A DNA stretch of 64,000 nt from Ignavibacteria bacterium (GCA_019187405.1 JABAQZ010000019.1:62001-126000); one strand, 5' to 3'; numbered from the stretch's first letter, positions 43,329-53,398 are shown. Notes: generated from the sequence alone by a model not told the origin. Made by a program: numbers and translations.

Positions 43329-44360
43329 TCAATATTCTCTCTGCAAATCCACAACATTTATAAAATCACTCCTTCCTGCTGAAATACGTTTTATGTTTTC
43401 AATTATATCTTCGAGTCTTTCAGTATCATCAAAAGGTGATGCTGCCCTGTGCGGAGATAGTAAAACGTTGTCAAGCTTATGAAATGGATACTTATATGGA
43501 TATTCCCTGCCTGCTTTATCTTTTTTAGGTCTGTAATTATACCAGACATCAATTGCAGCGCCTGATATTATTTTATTCTTTAGCGCGGTATATAAACTTT
43601 TTTCATCAATGATTATTCCTCTTGCAACATTTATAACAAAGGCTTCTTTGCCGAGAAGCTTTAACTCCTTCATACCTATCATGCCTTCTGTAAGTTTTGT
43701 ATGCGGGACTGCAATTATCAATATGTCTGTATTCTTCAGAAACTCATTAAATCTGATCTTTGAATAAAACTTTATATTATTTTTTCCGTCTGATTTGCTC
43801 TTGTCTTCAGTTAGTTTAAATATGTGAAATTGGTTTTCATATCCGGAAAGAAATTTATGAACATATTTATTTATTGCTCCATAACCCAGAAGTCCTATGT
43901 TTTTGTTTTTTAATCTTATCGACGAAGAGAATATGTCTTTCTCATCACTTGTTCTCCATCTGCCTTCTTCCATTTTCTTATGATGCAAACTTATCTTGTT
44001 GGTAAAATCAAGAAGCATAGCAACTGTGTGCTGCGCTGTCGAATAAGCATGACCGTGACTGTTAATCAGCAATACTTTTCTTTTTTTATTTAATTCTCTG
44101 AATACGGGAATATGATGTTTGATTCCCGTCCCTGGATTAATAAGTGCAATAAGTTTATGAGAGTTTTCCAGCAGTTGTGCCGAAGGTCTCCATCCTATAT
44201 ATACATGAGCATTCTCCGATAACTTCATCAGATTTGCTTCAGATAAGTCTGACGGAAAAATTAATCTCATATTTTTGATTCCGGAAAGATTTTTCCTGAA
44301 AAATGATTTGATTTTCCTTTCAGGCTTCCAAAGGAATACTACATTTATAATTTTTTTCAT
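43329..44360 (-). CDS. D-isomer-specific 2-hydroxyacid dehydrogenase family protein
   Basis: The 343-residue protein has an NAD-binding fold with IGLLGYGAINKYV at about 156-168, the Arg-region FVINVARGIIIDE, and the catalytic-type His in LLSPHRAASP; an acidic residue lies between in AIDVWYNY. It should reduce 2-keto acids to D-2-hydroxy acids or work on phosphorylated analogues. The glycine pattern (G-x-G followed by Ala) is slightly off the strict GxGxxG. The substrate is unknown. It diverges from the TPR gene. Confidence 0.85.
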   Translation of the reverse strand: MKKIINVVFLWKPERKIKSFFRKNLSGIKNMRLIFPSDLSEANLMKLSENAHVYIGWRPSAQLLENSHKLIALINPGTGIKHHIPVFRELNKKRKVLLINSHGHAYSTAQHTVAMLLDFTNKISLHHKKMEEGRWRTSDEKDIFSSSIRLKNKNIGLLGYGAINKYVHKFLSGYENQFHIFKLTEDKSKSDGKNNIKFYSKIRFNEFLKNTDILIIAVPHTKLTEGMIGMKELKLLGKEAFVINVARGIIIDEKSLYTALKNKIISGAAIDVWYNYRPKKDKAGREYPYKYPFHKLDNVLLSPHRAASPFDDTERLEDIIENIKRISAGRSDFINVVDLQREY

Positions 44361-44480
44361 ACCTTTGCAGAAATTGGATTTACCTTATAAATTAATTTAA
44401 TTATAAAATAGTAATAAGTCTTTGCACAAATTATTTCAACGGTTTCAATAAAAAATATTTTGAAATTTAAATATACAATT

Positions 44481-46115
44481 ATGAAAATAACATTAATTTT
44501 TGCAATGCTGTTTTCTGCAAGTCTTTCTTTTTCACAGCATGACATGTATAGCTCAAAAGAGAAAAGTGATGCTGTATTAATTCCCGGTCTTGGGAATTAT
44601 TCATTAAGAGTTAGCACAGATGATAAACTTGCCCAAAAATTTTTTAATCAGGGTTTGACACTCATCTATGCTTTTAATCATGATGAAGCAATACGCGCTT
44701 TTAAAAAAGCCGCGTCAATTGATCCTCAGCTTGCAATGGCTTACTGGGGAATCGCTTATTCTCTCGGACCAAATTACAATCTTCCCGCAGGGGATGAACA
44801 AAGGAAAACCGCATATAGGTATGTAAAGAAAGCTCTTAAGCACTTAAAGCATGCTTCAAAAAAGGAAAAAGAATTAATCAATGCCTTGGCAAAAAGATAT
44901 TCCAAAGATTTAAAAATTGACCAGAAAGAACTCAACAGTAAATTTAGATACGCTATGAAATCCCTTTATGAAAAATATCCCGACGATCCTGATATTGGAA
45001 CAATCTATGCTGAAAGCATGATGGTACTGAAACCTTGGCAGCTCTGGAATAATATGGGAAATCCTGCTGATGATACAGAAGAAATTATAAAAGTACTTGA
45101 GCGAATCCTCATATCATATCCAAATCATCCGGGAGCAAACCACTATTACATTCATGCAGTAGAAGCATCGAAAGATCCGGGAAGAGCTTTAAAGAGCGCA
45201 CTCGTTTTGAAAGATCTTGTTCCCGCTGCCGGACACCTTGTTCACATGCCTGCTCACACATTATTCAGAGTGGGAGATTATGCCGGCGCATCAGAGGCAA
45301 ACATTAATGCAATTTTTTCCGACGAAAAATATATATCTACATATAAGCCGACTGGATTTTATCCTGCAATGTATTATAATCATAACATTAATTTTCTATC
45401 AGTTTCAAGGATGATGGAAGGAATGTTTAATGAATCCATTAAAGAAGCCGAAAAGATCGGAGAAAATACAAAACTAATGATGTATGAAATGCAGATGCTT
45501 GAATCTTATCATGCCAATCCTGTTATGATTCTGATATCATTTAACAAATGGGATGAAATCCTCGCGTTTAATGTTCCAGATAAAGACGTAAACACATACG
45601 CTTCGCTGATTCATTTTGCAAGAGCGCTTGCTTTTTCAAAGAAGGGAGATTTATCCGAAGCAGAAAAGGAATTAGCGCTTTTCTCAGAAAGGAAGTCCAT
45701 AATAAAACCTGAAGATGTAATCGGAAACAACAGCGCTCAATATATTAATGATCTTGCCGGCAAAATAATAAACGCTAACTTAATGATTCTAAAAAATGAA
45801 AAATCCGAGGCAGAGATATTGTTGAGAGAAGCTGTCGAAATGGAAGACAAAATAAATTACAATGAACCGCCCGATTGGTATCCATCAGTAAGATTATCAT
45901 TAGGGAAATTATTGTTTTCAGAAAATAAGTTTAAAGAATCAGAAGCCGTCTTCAGGGACGATCTGAAAAAATATCCGCACAACGGCAGAGGCCTCTTTGG
46001 TTTGTATGAATCATTAAAAGCACAAGGAAAAGCAGAAGAATCGGAAAAGTATTTAAAAGAATTTCAGGAAGCTTGGAAAAATTCTGACTTTACGCTTACA
46101 ATGGATAAATTATAA
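44481..46115 (+). CDS. Exported TPR-repeat protein
   Basis: The 544-residue protein starts at ATG 44481, which gives a clean signal peptide (MKITLIFAMLFSASLSFSQ). A TTG seven codons earlier would add a charged extension and is less likely. TPR-like repeats are clear at AFNHDEAIRAFKKAASIDPQ (about 55-75), NHPGANHYYIHAVEAS, VHMPAHTLFRVGDYAGASEA and near the C-terminus FKESEAVFRDDLKKYPHNGR. The NHYYIHAVEAS and HMPAHTLFR motifs recur in a family of bacterial exported TPR proteins of unknown function. A periplasmic scaffold role is inferred. Confidence 0.83.
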   Translation: MKITLIFAMLFSASLSFSQHDMYSSKEKSDAVLIPGLGNYSLRVSTDDKLAQKFFNQGLTLIYAFNHDEAIRAFKKAASIDPQLAMAYWGIAYSLGPNYNLPAGDEQRKTAYRYVKKALKHLKHASKKEKELINALAKRYSKDLKIDQKELNSKFRYAMKSLYEKYPDDPDIGTIYAESMMVLKPWQLWNNMGNPADDTEEIIKVLERILISYPNHPGANHYYIHAVEASKDPGRALKSALVLKDLVPAAGHLVHMPAHTLFRVGDYAGASEANINAIFSDEKYISTYKPTGFYPAMYYNHNINFLSVSRMMEGMFNESIKEAEKIGENTKLMMYEMQMLESYHANPVMILISFNKWDEILAFNVPDKDVNTYASLIHFARALAFSKKGDLSEAEKELALFSERKSIIKPEDVIGNNSAQYINDLAGKIINANLMILKNEKSEAEILLREAVEMEDKINYNEPPDWYPSVRLSLGKLLFSENKFKESEAVFRDDLKKYPHNGRGLFGLYESLKAQGKAEESEKYLKEFQEAWKNSDFTLTMDKL

Positions 46116-46131
46116 CGCCGGCAGTTTATTC

Positions 46132-48633
46132 TTAAAGCTGATTCTTTCTGAATAACTTAACGAATTCTATCCAGATAACAGAAACAAATGCCGTAATAAC
46201 GCACATCAGAAAATCAGAAGCGCTTATAAGAGTAAACTCGAAGATTTTCATTACCGGCTCCGCTTTTAATGACATAACAAGCAGCAGCAGAGTTATTCCT
46301 ATGATAAAATACAGCAGAGTATTTTTATAAAATATTGTTTTTAAAATTGTGTAATTATCCGATCTTCCCGTCAATGTAAGAAATATGTTTGAAAGCACAA
46401 GCGTTGTAAACACCAATGTCCTCGCTTCACTTTCATCATACTGTCTGTTTCCGGAATAAATCAGAATAAACAATAATCCTGCCGTAATCATAAGACCTTG
46501 AACCACGCTCAAAAACAATTCATTGAATTTAAAAAGTACTGAAGTATTCATTCTCGGTTTTTCTGACATAAGATATTTCTCCGCAGGCTCGTTTTCAAAT
46601 GCGATCGAACATGTCGGACCCATAACAAGCTCGAGGAAAATTACATGAACAGGCGAAAAAATGTTTTGAAACTTTAATCCGAGCATCAATGGCAGCGTAA
46701 CGACGGATATTAATGGAATGTGAATCGAGATGATATATCTGAATGCTTTTTTCAGATTTGAATAGATTTTTCTTCCATAAGAAATCGCTGTTACCATATT
46801 GCTTAAATCATCGTTCACTAAAATGAGTGAAGCTGACTGCTTCGCTGTTTCTGTACCCCGCTGTCCCATGGCAATTCCTATGTGAGATGCCTTTAATGCA
46901 GGTCCGTCATTTACTCCGTCGCCGGTCATGGCAACTATTTCTCCATTCGATTTTAATGCCTCGATTATTCTGAGCTTCGCTTCCGGAAATACTCTTGCAA
47001 AAATGTTTATCGTGCTGACGTATTCTTTCAGCTCTTCAATTGTCATCTCCATCACTTTTTTGCCTGTTAAAACTTTTTCAGTGTTCAATATCCCTGCCTG
47101 CTCCGATATGCTTTTTGCAGTAAGCGGAAAATCTCCCGTGAGCATTTTTACTTTAATGCCGCATTTATAAAAATCGCTTATTACTTTTTTAATATTTTTT
47201 TTTGGAGGATCTTCGAGTCCGAGCAAACCGAGAAACTCCCAGCAAAACCTGCTCTGATCTTCGGGAAAGTGATCGATCAGATTTTTCCCTTTAGCTACTG
47301 CTATTACTCTTAAGCCCTCTTCAGCCATTCCATTAATTATTCTCAGTAACGAAATTATTTCGGAATCATTTAATTCTGCATATTCAAAAATTGTTTCAGG
47401 AGCTCCTTTGCATGCTATGACAATTTTTTCTCCGAATGAATGTATATGCGTCATGACATGATGACTAAGCGGATATTCATGAATCATTTCATATCGGCTG
47501 GTGTCATTTGGATTTCCGGAATTATTAAAACATTCATGGATCGCTTTTTCCATAGGATCAAACGGAATTGTTTCTGAAGCCCACATTGCATACTCAATCA
47601 GTTCGTGAAAACTACTTGGTATCGAAATCCCAGCATCAATTTTAATTTCTTTTTCAGATTTAAAATCAAAGAGCTTTACAACTTGCATTTTATTCTCGGT
47701 GATGGTGCCGGTTTTGTCAAGACAGATTACTGTAGCCGAGCCCAGAGATTCCACAACTATCGGCTGTTTCGTGATTATATTGTTTTGAATAAGATGATAT
47801 GCTCCGAGCGCCATGAATGTAGAAAATGCTACCGGAATTTCCTCGGGTAAAACTGCCATTGCAAGAGTCAATCCGTGCATTAAACTTTGAATAAAATCTC
47901 CAGTCAAAATAAAATTATAAACACAGACAAATACAAAAGCAAAAATACCGCCTGCAGCCATAAGATTAACAAATTTGCCGAGCTGAATCTGAAGAGGTGA
48001 TTTTTCTTTTGTTATCTGCTCTATAATTATTCCCAGCTTTCCGGTTTTAGTATTTATTCCTACATCTGTTACCTTGCAATATCCCCAGCCGGAGGTAACA
48101 AGTGTTCCGTAATACAAATCTCTTCTTGACTTACTTTTATCAACCGGCAGCGATTCTCCGGTGATTATCGACTCGTCCACTGAAAGGTCGTTTGATTCAA
48201 TCACTTCTGCATCAGCAGGTATAATCTGTCCTTCCTCAATCATCAGAATATCATTTACGACAATTTCTTCCGATCTGATAGAAATATTAATTCCGTTTCG
48301 TATGACATTTGAAAATGGCTGATTCAGCTTTTTCAATGCTTCAAGTGCCTTACCGCTTCTAAACTCCTGATAAAAAGAAATGCCTGCCACAATAAATATT
48401 GCCGCAAGCATTATTATCCCTTCGGTAAGCTGATCGCTAAGGAAATAAATTGTACATACAATAATCAAAAGAAAAATCATCGGCTCTTTTATAAGCCCTT
48501 TCATGATTTCTATCCAGTGTTTTCCTTTGGTGCCGGTAAGAATATTTTTACCGTAAATCTCTCTGTAATGCTTTACTTCTTCATCACTCAAACCTTTAAA
48601 AGAGTTTTTTTTATCTGTCACATTTTCACCCAT
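46132..48633 (-). CDS. P-type ATPase, calcium/cation type (P2)
   Basis: The 833-residue pump has an N-terminal cation_ATPase_N domain, an actuator domain with ITGES at 157-161, the M4 motif PEEIP at 263-267, phosphorylated Asp306 in DKTGT, and MTGDGVND further on. About ten membrane segments are present. PEEIP is the P2-type M4 sequence (SERCA/PMR1 have PEGLP), so Ca2+ or Mn2+ export is likely; the exact ion is uncertain. It probably shares transcription with the hypothetical helical gene upstream (9-base gap). Confidence 0.9.
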   Translation of the reverse strand: MGENVTDKKNSFKGLSDEEVKHYREIYGKNILTGTKGKHWIEIMKGLIKEPMIFLLIIVCTIYFLSDQLTEGIIMLAAIFIVAGISFYQEFRSGKALEALKKLNQPFSNVIRNGINISIRSEEIVVNDILMIEEGQIIPADAEVIESNDLSVDESIITGESLPVDKSKSRRDLYYGTLVTSGWGYCKVTDVGINTKTGKLGIIIEQITKEKSPLQIQLGKFVNLMAAGGIFAFVFVCVYNFILTGDFIQSLMHGLTLAMAVLPEEIPVAFSTFMALGAYHLIQNNIITKQPIVVESLGSATVICLDKTGTITENKMQVVKLFDFKSEKEIKIDAGISIPSSFHELIEYAMWASETIPFDPMEKAIHECFNNSGNPNDTSRYEMIHEYPLSHHVMTHIHSFGEKIVIACKGAPETIFEYAELNDSEIISLLRIINGMAEEGLRVIAVAKGKNLIDHFPEDQSRFCWEFLGLLGLEDPPKKNIKKVISDFYKCGIKVKMLTGDFPLTAKSISEQAGILNTEKVLTGKKVMEMTIEELKEYVSTINIFARVFPEAKLRIIEALKSNGEIVAMTGDGVNDGPALKASHIGIAMGQRGTETAKQSASLILVNDDLSNMVTAISYGRKIYSNLKKAFRYIISIHIPLISVVTLPLMLGLKFQNIFSPVHVIFLELVMGPTCSIAFENEPAEKYLMSEKPRMNTSVLFKFNELFLSVVQGLMITAGLLFILIYSGNRQYDESEARTLVFTTLVLSNIFLTLTGRSDNYTILKTIFYKNTLLYFIIGITLLLLVMSLKAEPVMKIFEFTLISASDFLMCVITAFVSVIWIEFVKLFRKNQL

Positions 48634-48642
48634 GATATAAAA

Positions 48643-49095
48643 TCACAATTGCTTTTTTGTCAGCATCCTGATTAAGAGCTGATTGTAACTAAATATATTT
48701 CTTACTCTTATGTATAAATTAATATGCTCCGAATTATAATCCTTTTTTAAATAAGCAATTTTGATGTATATTTTTTCAAGCACCATTTCTAAATCATTAT
48801 CCAATGCCTTGATATAATCTAAATCAGCAAGCATTTCCTTAGTAACTTTTGAAGGTGTAATAAGCTCGAGTGGTATCCCGCATGTTATTGCAGCTTTTAA
48901 TTCATTCACTTCAAGATTGCTGACTATCTTTATCAGCCTGTCATTATTAATTCTTTTTTCTTTATCAGATATTTCTTCAAGAAATTTATTATTAAGTTTT
49001 GACTCAGTCAGAAGAGCTTTCTTGATTTTATTCAAAGCAATCTTATTTCCCGCAAGATCCTTTGTTACGTCGTATATTTCCTTTACTATGCTCAA
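48643..49095 (-). CDS. Helical hypothetical protein
   Basis: The 150-residue protein appears all-helical and cytoplasmic. It starts at TTG 49095, ten bases after the cinA stop; there is no ATG in this frame nearby. Motifs such as KLNNKFLEEISDKEKRINND and AAITCGIPLELITPSKVTKE suggest two helical bundles. No family is recognised. Its position ties it to the pgsA-pgpA-cinA operon upstream and the P-type ATPase downstream. Confidence 0.65.
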   Translation of the reverse strand: MSIVKEIYDVTKDLAGNKIALNKIKKALLTESKLNNKFLEEISDKEKRINNDRLIKIVSNLEVNELKAAITCGIPLELITPSKVTKEMLADLDYIKALDNDLEMVLEKIYIKIAYLKKDYNSEHINLYIRVRNIFSYNQLLIRMLTKKQL

Positions 49096-49105
49096 GACCT
49101 GTGCT

Positions 49106-50368
49106 TTATTTAAAATTTAAATCAGTTTTCAAAAGTTTTCTTCTTAGAATTTCAAGCGCACGCATTGAAGCTCTTCTGATATTAATTTCTCTGTTGCTGC
49201 CAAAACTGAAATCTATTGCAAATGAAATCTCTGAATCCGAATAACCAATCCAAACCAGACCGACGGGTTTCTCAGGGAATCCTCCGTCCGGTCCGGCTAT
49301 TCCCGTCGTCGAAATAGAATAATCAGACTTAGTAAGTTTTCTGACTCCTTCAGCCATTTCAATTGCTGTTGCTTCGCTTACTGCTCCATATTTTTTTAAT
49401 GTTTCCTCTTTCACTCCGAGTATGTTAATCTTTTCTTTATTTGAATAAGAACAGACTCCGCCAAGATAGTAATCCGAACTTCCCGGTATGCTTACCAACT
49501 TCTGCGATATCATTCCTCCTGTGCATGACTCTGCAACGGACAGAGTCTTCTTCATATCCCTTAGTATTTTCCCAATCACTTTCTCCAAACTATCCTCATT
49601 AACTCCGTAAATAAACTTCCCGATTTTTTCACGTAATTTTATTTCAATCTCATTCAATTGCTTTTGAGTTTCAGTTTCCCTCTCGCCTTTGACATTTATC
49701 CTTAATCTTACACCTTCGGCAGAAGGAAGGAATGCGAGCTTTGCTTCACCAATAACAGACTTTATGTCTCCTATTTTTTCAAACAAACTTGATTCACCCA
49801 ATCCGGTAGTAAGCAATGTCTTTTGCTTTAAAAAGATTTTATTTTCTTTTAGTAAATTGCTTTCAAGATAGGGCAAAATAAAATTTTCCATCATTGCTTT
49901 CATTTCATAAGGCACACCCGGAAGTGACATTATTATTCTGCCATTTCTTTCGAATAAAATGCCGGGAGCCGTTCCAAGTTCATTCCATATTACCTTTGAA
50001 TTTTTCGGTACCATTGCCTGCTCGACGTTTATTTCCGGCATTTCTATTTTTCTGTCGGAGAAAATTTTTTTTACATGCTCAAGTACCTTTTCATCCTTTA
50101 CAAGTTCATCATTAAAAAATCTTACAAGCACAGGTTTTGTTATATCATCATGCGTAGGTCCCAGCCCGCCTGTAATTATAGTTACATCATAATTATTCAA
50201 TGCATCTTCAAGTTCAGAAATCAGCATGCTTTCCTCATCGCCGATTACAACAATTTTTTCCACAGGTACTCCTGCACTGTAAAGTCTTTCTCCAAGATAT
50301 GATGCATTGGTGTTTACAATCTGCCCAATCAGTATTTCATCACCTATGGAAATTAATTTTGATTTCAT
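49106..50368 (-). CDS. cinA: CinA: competence/damage-inducible protein, NMN amidohydrolase type
   Basis: The 420-residue protein has an N-terminal MoaB/MoeA-like domain (GDEILIGQIVNTNASYLGER, ITGGLGPTHDDITKPV) and a C-terminal CinA domain (VAESCTGGMISQKLVSIPGS, GLVWIGYSD). In other bacteria the protein is an ADP-ribose pyrophosphatase and nicotinamide-nucleotide deamidase for NAD recycling. One base separates its ATG from the pgpA stop. The position after pgsA-pgpA is conserved in many bacteria. Confidence 0.93.
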   Translation of the reverse strand: MKSKLISIGDEILIGQIVNTNASYLGERLYSAGVPVEKIVVIGDEESMLISELEDALNNYDVTIITGGLGPTHDDITKPVLVRFFNDELVKDEKVLEHVKKIFSDRKIEMPEINVEQAMVPKNSKVIWNELGTAPGILFERNGRIIMSLPGVPYEMKAMMENFILPYLESNLLKENKIFLKQKTLLTTGLGESSLFEKIGDIKSVIGEAKLAFLPSAEGVRLRINVKGERETETQKQLNEIEIKLREKIGKFIYGVNEDSLEKVIGKILRDMKKTLSVAESCTGGMISQKLVSIPGSSDYYLGGVCSYSNKEKINILGVKEETLKKYGAVSEATAIEMAEGVRKLTKSDYSISTTGIAGPDGGFPEKPVGLVWIGYSDSEISFAIDFSFGSNREINIRRASMRALEILRRKLLKTDLNFK

Positions 50369-50369
50369 T

Positions 50370-50909
50370 TCAATATTTCAACGTTGTTAATATTTTTTCT
50401 GTCAGTCCTGTAATATGTAAGATATATACCAATATGCCTGAATAAATACCGGAGATTACGTCATCCATAATTACTCCAGCTGCATTTTTCATATCGTCGA
50501 AATATTTTGCAGGCTGTATTTTTATTATGTCAAATATTCTGAAAAATAAAAAAAGTAATATCAGTTGAATTAAACTTATGCTGTCCCCTGCAGGCAATAC
50601 ATATATTAATACCGCCGTCCACATCCCTATTACTTCATCAATTACTATTACCGACGGATCGTCGCCGTATCTTTTCATAACTTCATTTGATGTCATCAAT
50701 GCAGCTATGACAGTAATTACTATTACGGCAGTTAATACAACGGGATTAGAAAACTCCGGTATGAGAAACGGAATCAATGCAGCCAGGCTGCCAATCGTTC
50801 CGCTTGCCACGGGGAAATATCCCGTATAAAAAAAACTTGATATCAGAATGTTTAAGATGCCGGGTTTTATGCTTTCGTCTGCAATCTTTTTCGTCTTAAT
50901 TATTTTCAT
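50370..50909 (-). CDS. pgpA: Phosphatidylglycerophosphatase A
   Basis: The 179-residue membrane protein carries the PgpA features FPVASGTIGSLAALIPFLIP, VIVIDEVIGMWTAVLIYVLP (Asp/Glu metal region) and the C-terminal GVIMDDVISGIYSG with the double Asp. Four membrane segments are predicted. It removes phosphate from phosphatidylglycerol-phosphate to make phosphatidylglycerol. It overlaps pgsA by 14 bases, matching the two successive steps of the pathway. Confidence 0.92.
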   Translation of the reverse strand: MKIIKTKKIADESIKPGILNILISSFFYTGYFPVASGTIGSLAALIPFLIPEFSNPVVLTAVIVITVIAALMTSNEVMKRYGDDPSVIVIDEVIGMWTAVLIYVLPAGDSISLIQLILLFLFFRIFDIIKIQPAKYFDDMKNAAGVIMDDVISGIYSGILVYILHITGLTEKILTTLKY

Positions 50910-51486
50910 AACTTTCTTTCATGATTTTTCTCTTTTCAAAAAAATAAGAAATTCCCGTATAGACAGTAAGCAGCGTAACTATGAGCATAAGACAATAATT
51001 GAAATCCGAAATCAGAAAATCATTTATCACTTTTTTCAGAGTCTCATCTATGTCCAGTGAAGCAAGAGAAACAAGTACAATTATCAGAAATATATAAGTC
51101 ATCTGAATGAACGTTTTGGCTTTGGCAATAAACGAGGTTTTCATGGTATGTCCTTTGTATTCATGATATGAGCGGACAACTGTAATCGCAATGTCTCTTA
51201 CAACTATCAGAACTACCATCCACAAAGGCATATAACCCAGTTTGTGAAAACCAAAAAATGCAAGTGAAGTGAGTATCTTATCTGCCAGTGGATCTATGAA
51301 AATTCCAAAATTGCTGATCAGTCCGAATTTTCTTGCAAGAATCCCGTCATACCAGTCTGTCAATGTCGCAATAAAATATATCACCAATGATAAAATTTTA
51401 TCGTAGCCGCCATCCGATAAAAAGAAAAATAAAAATATCGGAGCAAGTATAATTCTTAAAAGCGACAATTGATTTGGAAATGACAT
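50896..51486 (-). CDS. pgsA: CDP-diacylglycerol-glycerol-3-phosphate 3-phosphatidyltransferase
   Basis: The 196-residue integral membrane enzyme has the CDP-alcohol phosphotransferase motif DWYDGILARKFGLISNFGIF followed by IDPLADK, that is DxxDGxxAR then GxxxDxxxD. It makes phosphatidylglycerol-phosphate, the substrate of the next gene product. About five membrane helices are predicted. This is the first gene of the pgsA-pgpA-cinA operon. Confidence 0.93.
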   Translation of the reverse strand: MSFPNQLSLLRIILAPIFLFFFLSDGGYDKILSLVIYFIATLTDWYDGILARKFGLISNFGIFIDPLADKILTSLAFFGFHKLGYMPLWMVVLIVVRDIAITVVRSYHEYKGHTMKTSFIAKAKTFIQMTYIFLIIVLVSLASLDIDETLKKVINDFLISDFNYCLMLIVTLLTVYTGISYFFEKRKIMKESYENN

Positions 51487-51543
51487 GTTTATGTATTACC
51501 GGGATTTGATTTTCAATATTGCGTTAAATAATATTAAACATCT

Positions 51544-52746
51544 TTAGACTCGTTCGATAATCGTTGCAATACCCTGCCCTACTCCGATACACATTGTTGC
51601 AAGCCCTGTTTTTTTATTCTGCTTTTCCAGTTCGTTAAGCAAAGTTACTATCAACCTCGAGCCGCTGCTTCCAAGCGGATGACCAAGCGCAATTGCGCCT
51701 CCGTTTACATTCACGATGCTTTCATCGAGATCGAGTTCGTTTATGCATGCAAGACTTTGTGATGCAAATGCCTCGTTTAATTCAATAAGTTCGATATCTG
51801 ATAACTTCATTGCTGCTCTCTGCAGAGCTTTGCTTGTCGCAGGCACGGGACCTATACCCATGCAGGACGGATCAACTCCGGCAACAGCAGATGAAATAAA
51901 TCTTGCCCTTGGCTTTAGTCCGTGTTTTTTAACAAATTCTTCCGATGCAAGCATCAACATACTCGCGCCGTCGTTTATACCGCTGGAGTTTCCCGCAGTA
52001 ACTGTTCCTCCTTCCCGGAATGCTGGTTTCAATTTTGAAAGAGCTTCCATTGTCGTATCAAATCTTGGAAATTCATCTTTGTCAAAAATAATTTTTTCCT
52101 TTTTTACTGTAATTTCAATTCCTTTAATTTCGTTTTTGAATTTTCCAGATTCGATAGATTTTTTTGCTTTCATCTGAGAGTTAAATGCAAATTCATCCTG
52201 CTTATCCCTGGATATTTTATATTTCTCCGCAACATTTTCAGCTGTCTCACCCATTGAATAAGGATGATACATTTTTTTCAGTAACGGATTAATAAACCTC
52301 CAGCCGATTGTAGTATCATAAATTTCTGCATTCCTTCCGAAAGAGTCAGAGTTTTTCCCCAATACAAACGGCGCTCTTGTCATCGATTCAACTCCACCCG
52401 CAAGATAACATTCGCCTTCTTGGTTCCTAATTCCTCTTACACCGTCAATAAATGCCTGCATTCCCGATCCGCATAGCCTGTTAACTGTTACTCCTCCTGT
52501 GCTCAAAGGAAGTCCGGCAAGCAAGACGCACATCCTTGCAGCATTTCTGTTCTCCTCGCCCGCTCCGTTTGCATTGCCTAATATTACGTCTTCTATTTCT
52601 TCAGTAGGTATCTTGTCGCCGAAATTTCTGCTGACAATTTCTTTAATTAAGACGGCTGCCATGTCATCAGGTCTCGTATTCTTTAATGAACCGGCATATC
52701 TGCCAATGGCAGTTCTAATTGCATCTATGATAAAAACATCTTTCAT
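51544..52746 (-). CDS. Thiolase (acetyl-CoA C-acyltransferase)
   Basis: The 400-residue enzyme has nucleophile Cys92 (NRLCGSGMQAF), His356 (GHPLGSSGSR) and Cys386 (CIGVGQG), all family catalytic residues. It condenses or cleaves acyl-CoA: beta-oxidation, acetoacetyl-CoA formation or aromatic (beta-ketoadipyl-CoA) degradation are possible. No hydratase, dehydrogenase or CoA-transferase gene is adjacent, so direction and chain length are undecided. It is monocistronic. Confidence 0.93.
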   Translation of the reverse strand: MKDVFIIDAIRTAIGRYAGSLKNTRPDDMAAVLIKEIVSRNFGDKIPTEEIEDVILGNANGAGEENRNAARMCVLLAGLPLSTGGVTVNRLCGSGMQAFIDGVRGIRNQEGECYLAGGVESMTRAPFVLGKNSDSFGRNAEIYDTTIGWRFINPLLKKMYHPYSMGETAENVAEKYKISRDKQDEFAFNSQMKAKKSIESGKFKNEIKGIEITVKKEKIIFDKDEFPRFDTTMEALSKLKPAFREGGTVTAGNSSGINDGASMLMLASEEFVKKHGLKPRARFISSAVAGVDPSCMGIGPVPATSKALQRAAMKLSDIELIELNEAFASQSLACINELDLDESIVNVNGGAIALGHPLGSSGSRLIVTLLNELEKQNKKTGLATMCIGVGQGIATIIERV

Positions 52747-52789
52747 TTAATTAAACCTTTCTAATAAATATAAAATATAATTATAATAA

Positions 52790-53398
52790 TCACTTACAGA
52801 AATCTTTGTACAGATACATATAGTCAAGAATTATTTTCTCTGCATATAATCTCATGTCATGATTTAACTTTTTATTATTGTCAACCTTATTATATATTTT
52901 CCAAACAGAGCAAAAATCTTTTTCCATGGCAATTTGAGATTTTACCAGTGAATAAATAATATTCACTGTATAGCTCTTGCTTAATTTCTTCTTTGCCTTT
53001 TTTAGAAACTCCAGCGATTCATTCGGATTATGATAATTTTCCATTGCCGATAGGTATCCAATTACAAATAAATCCTCTGCACCAAGCTCATCTATATCAA
53101 GTTCATCTGGAGTTTTATTGAAAATATACATGCAGTACTTTTCGGTATTTCCCGAAACTTTTTCCCATCCCAATGCATTTATCAATGCTGCCTTTAAATC
53201 AATTGCGTTTATTCTTGAATGTAAAAAGTCGGCAAATTCCGGAGACATTGTACCGAGCTGCTCTGCTTTCAAAACTTCGTCAACATCTATGTAAGCATCA
53301 TGAAACTGTGTAGAAGTTAATGGAGAATCGGAAAAGCTTTTTCCGGCAATTAAGAGAAATAAGGTTGTTAATATTATAATTTTCAGAAATCGGTAAAT
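52790..53398 (-). CDS. Exported hypothetical protein with non-canonical start
   Basis: The first ATG (53272) leaves 160 residues, but the same frame is open back to a TAA at 53399-53401 and encodes a convincing signal peptide, YRFLKIIILTTLFLLIAGKS, before that ATG. No ATG, GTG or TTG lies in the extension; ATT at 53398 or CTG at 53386 would have to start it. From ATT the product is 202 residues. The mature part is helical and TPR-like (GAEDLFVIGYLSAMENYHNP, SLEFLKKAKKKL). Either a rare start codon is used, or a start has been lost by mutation and a cytoplasmic form remains. Confidence 0.6.
   Translation of the reverse strand: MYRFLKIIILTTLFLLIAGKSFSDSPLTSTQFHDAYIDVDEVLKAEQLGTMSPEFADFLHSRINAIDLKAALINALGWEKVSGNTEKYCMYIFNKTPDELDIDELGAEDLFVIGYLSAMENYHNPNESLEFLKKAKKKLSKSYTVNIIYSLVKSQIAMEKDFCSVWKIYNKVDNNKKLNHDMRLYAEKIILDYMYLYKDFCK

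Noticed and set aside
44460-44480. TTG start seven codons upstream of the TPR gene ATG
   Set aside because: The ATG at 44481 gives a clean signal peptide; the extension adds charge without a ribosome binding site.
51716-52177. 153-codon plus-strand frame
   Set aside because: Antisense shadow of the thiolase gene, whose catalytic residues are intact.
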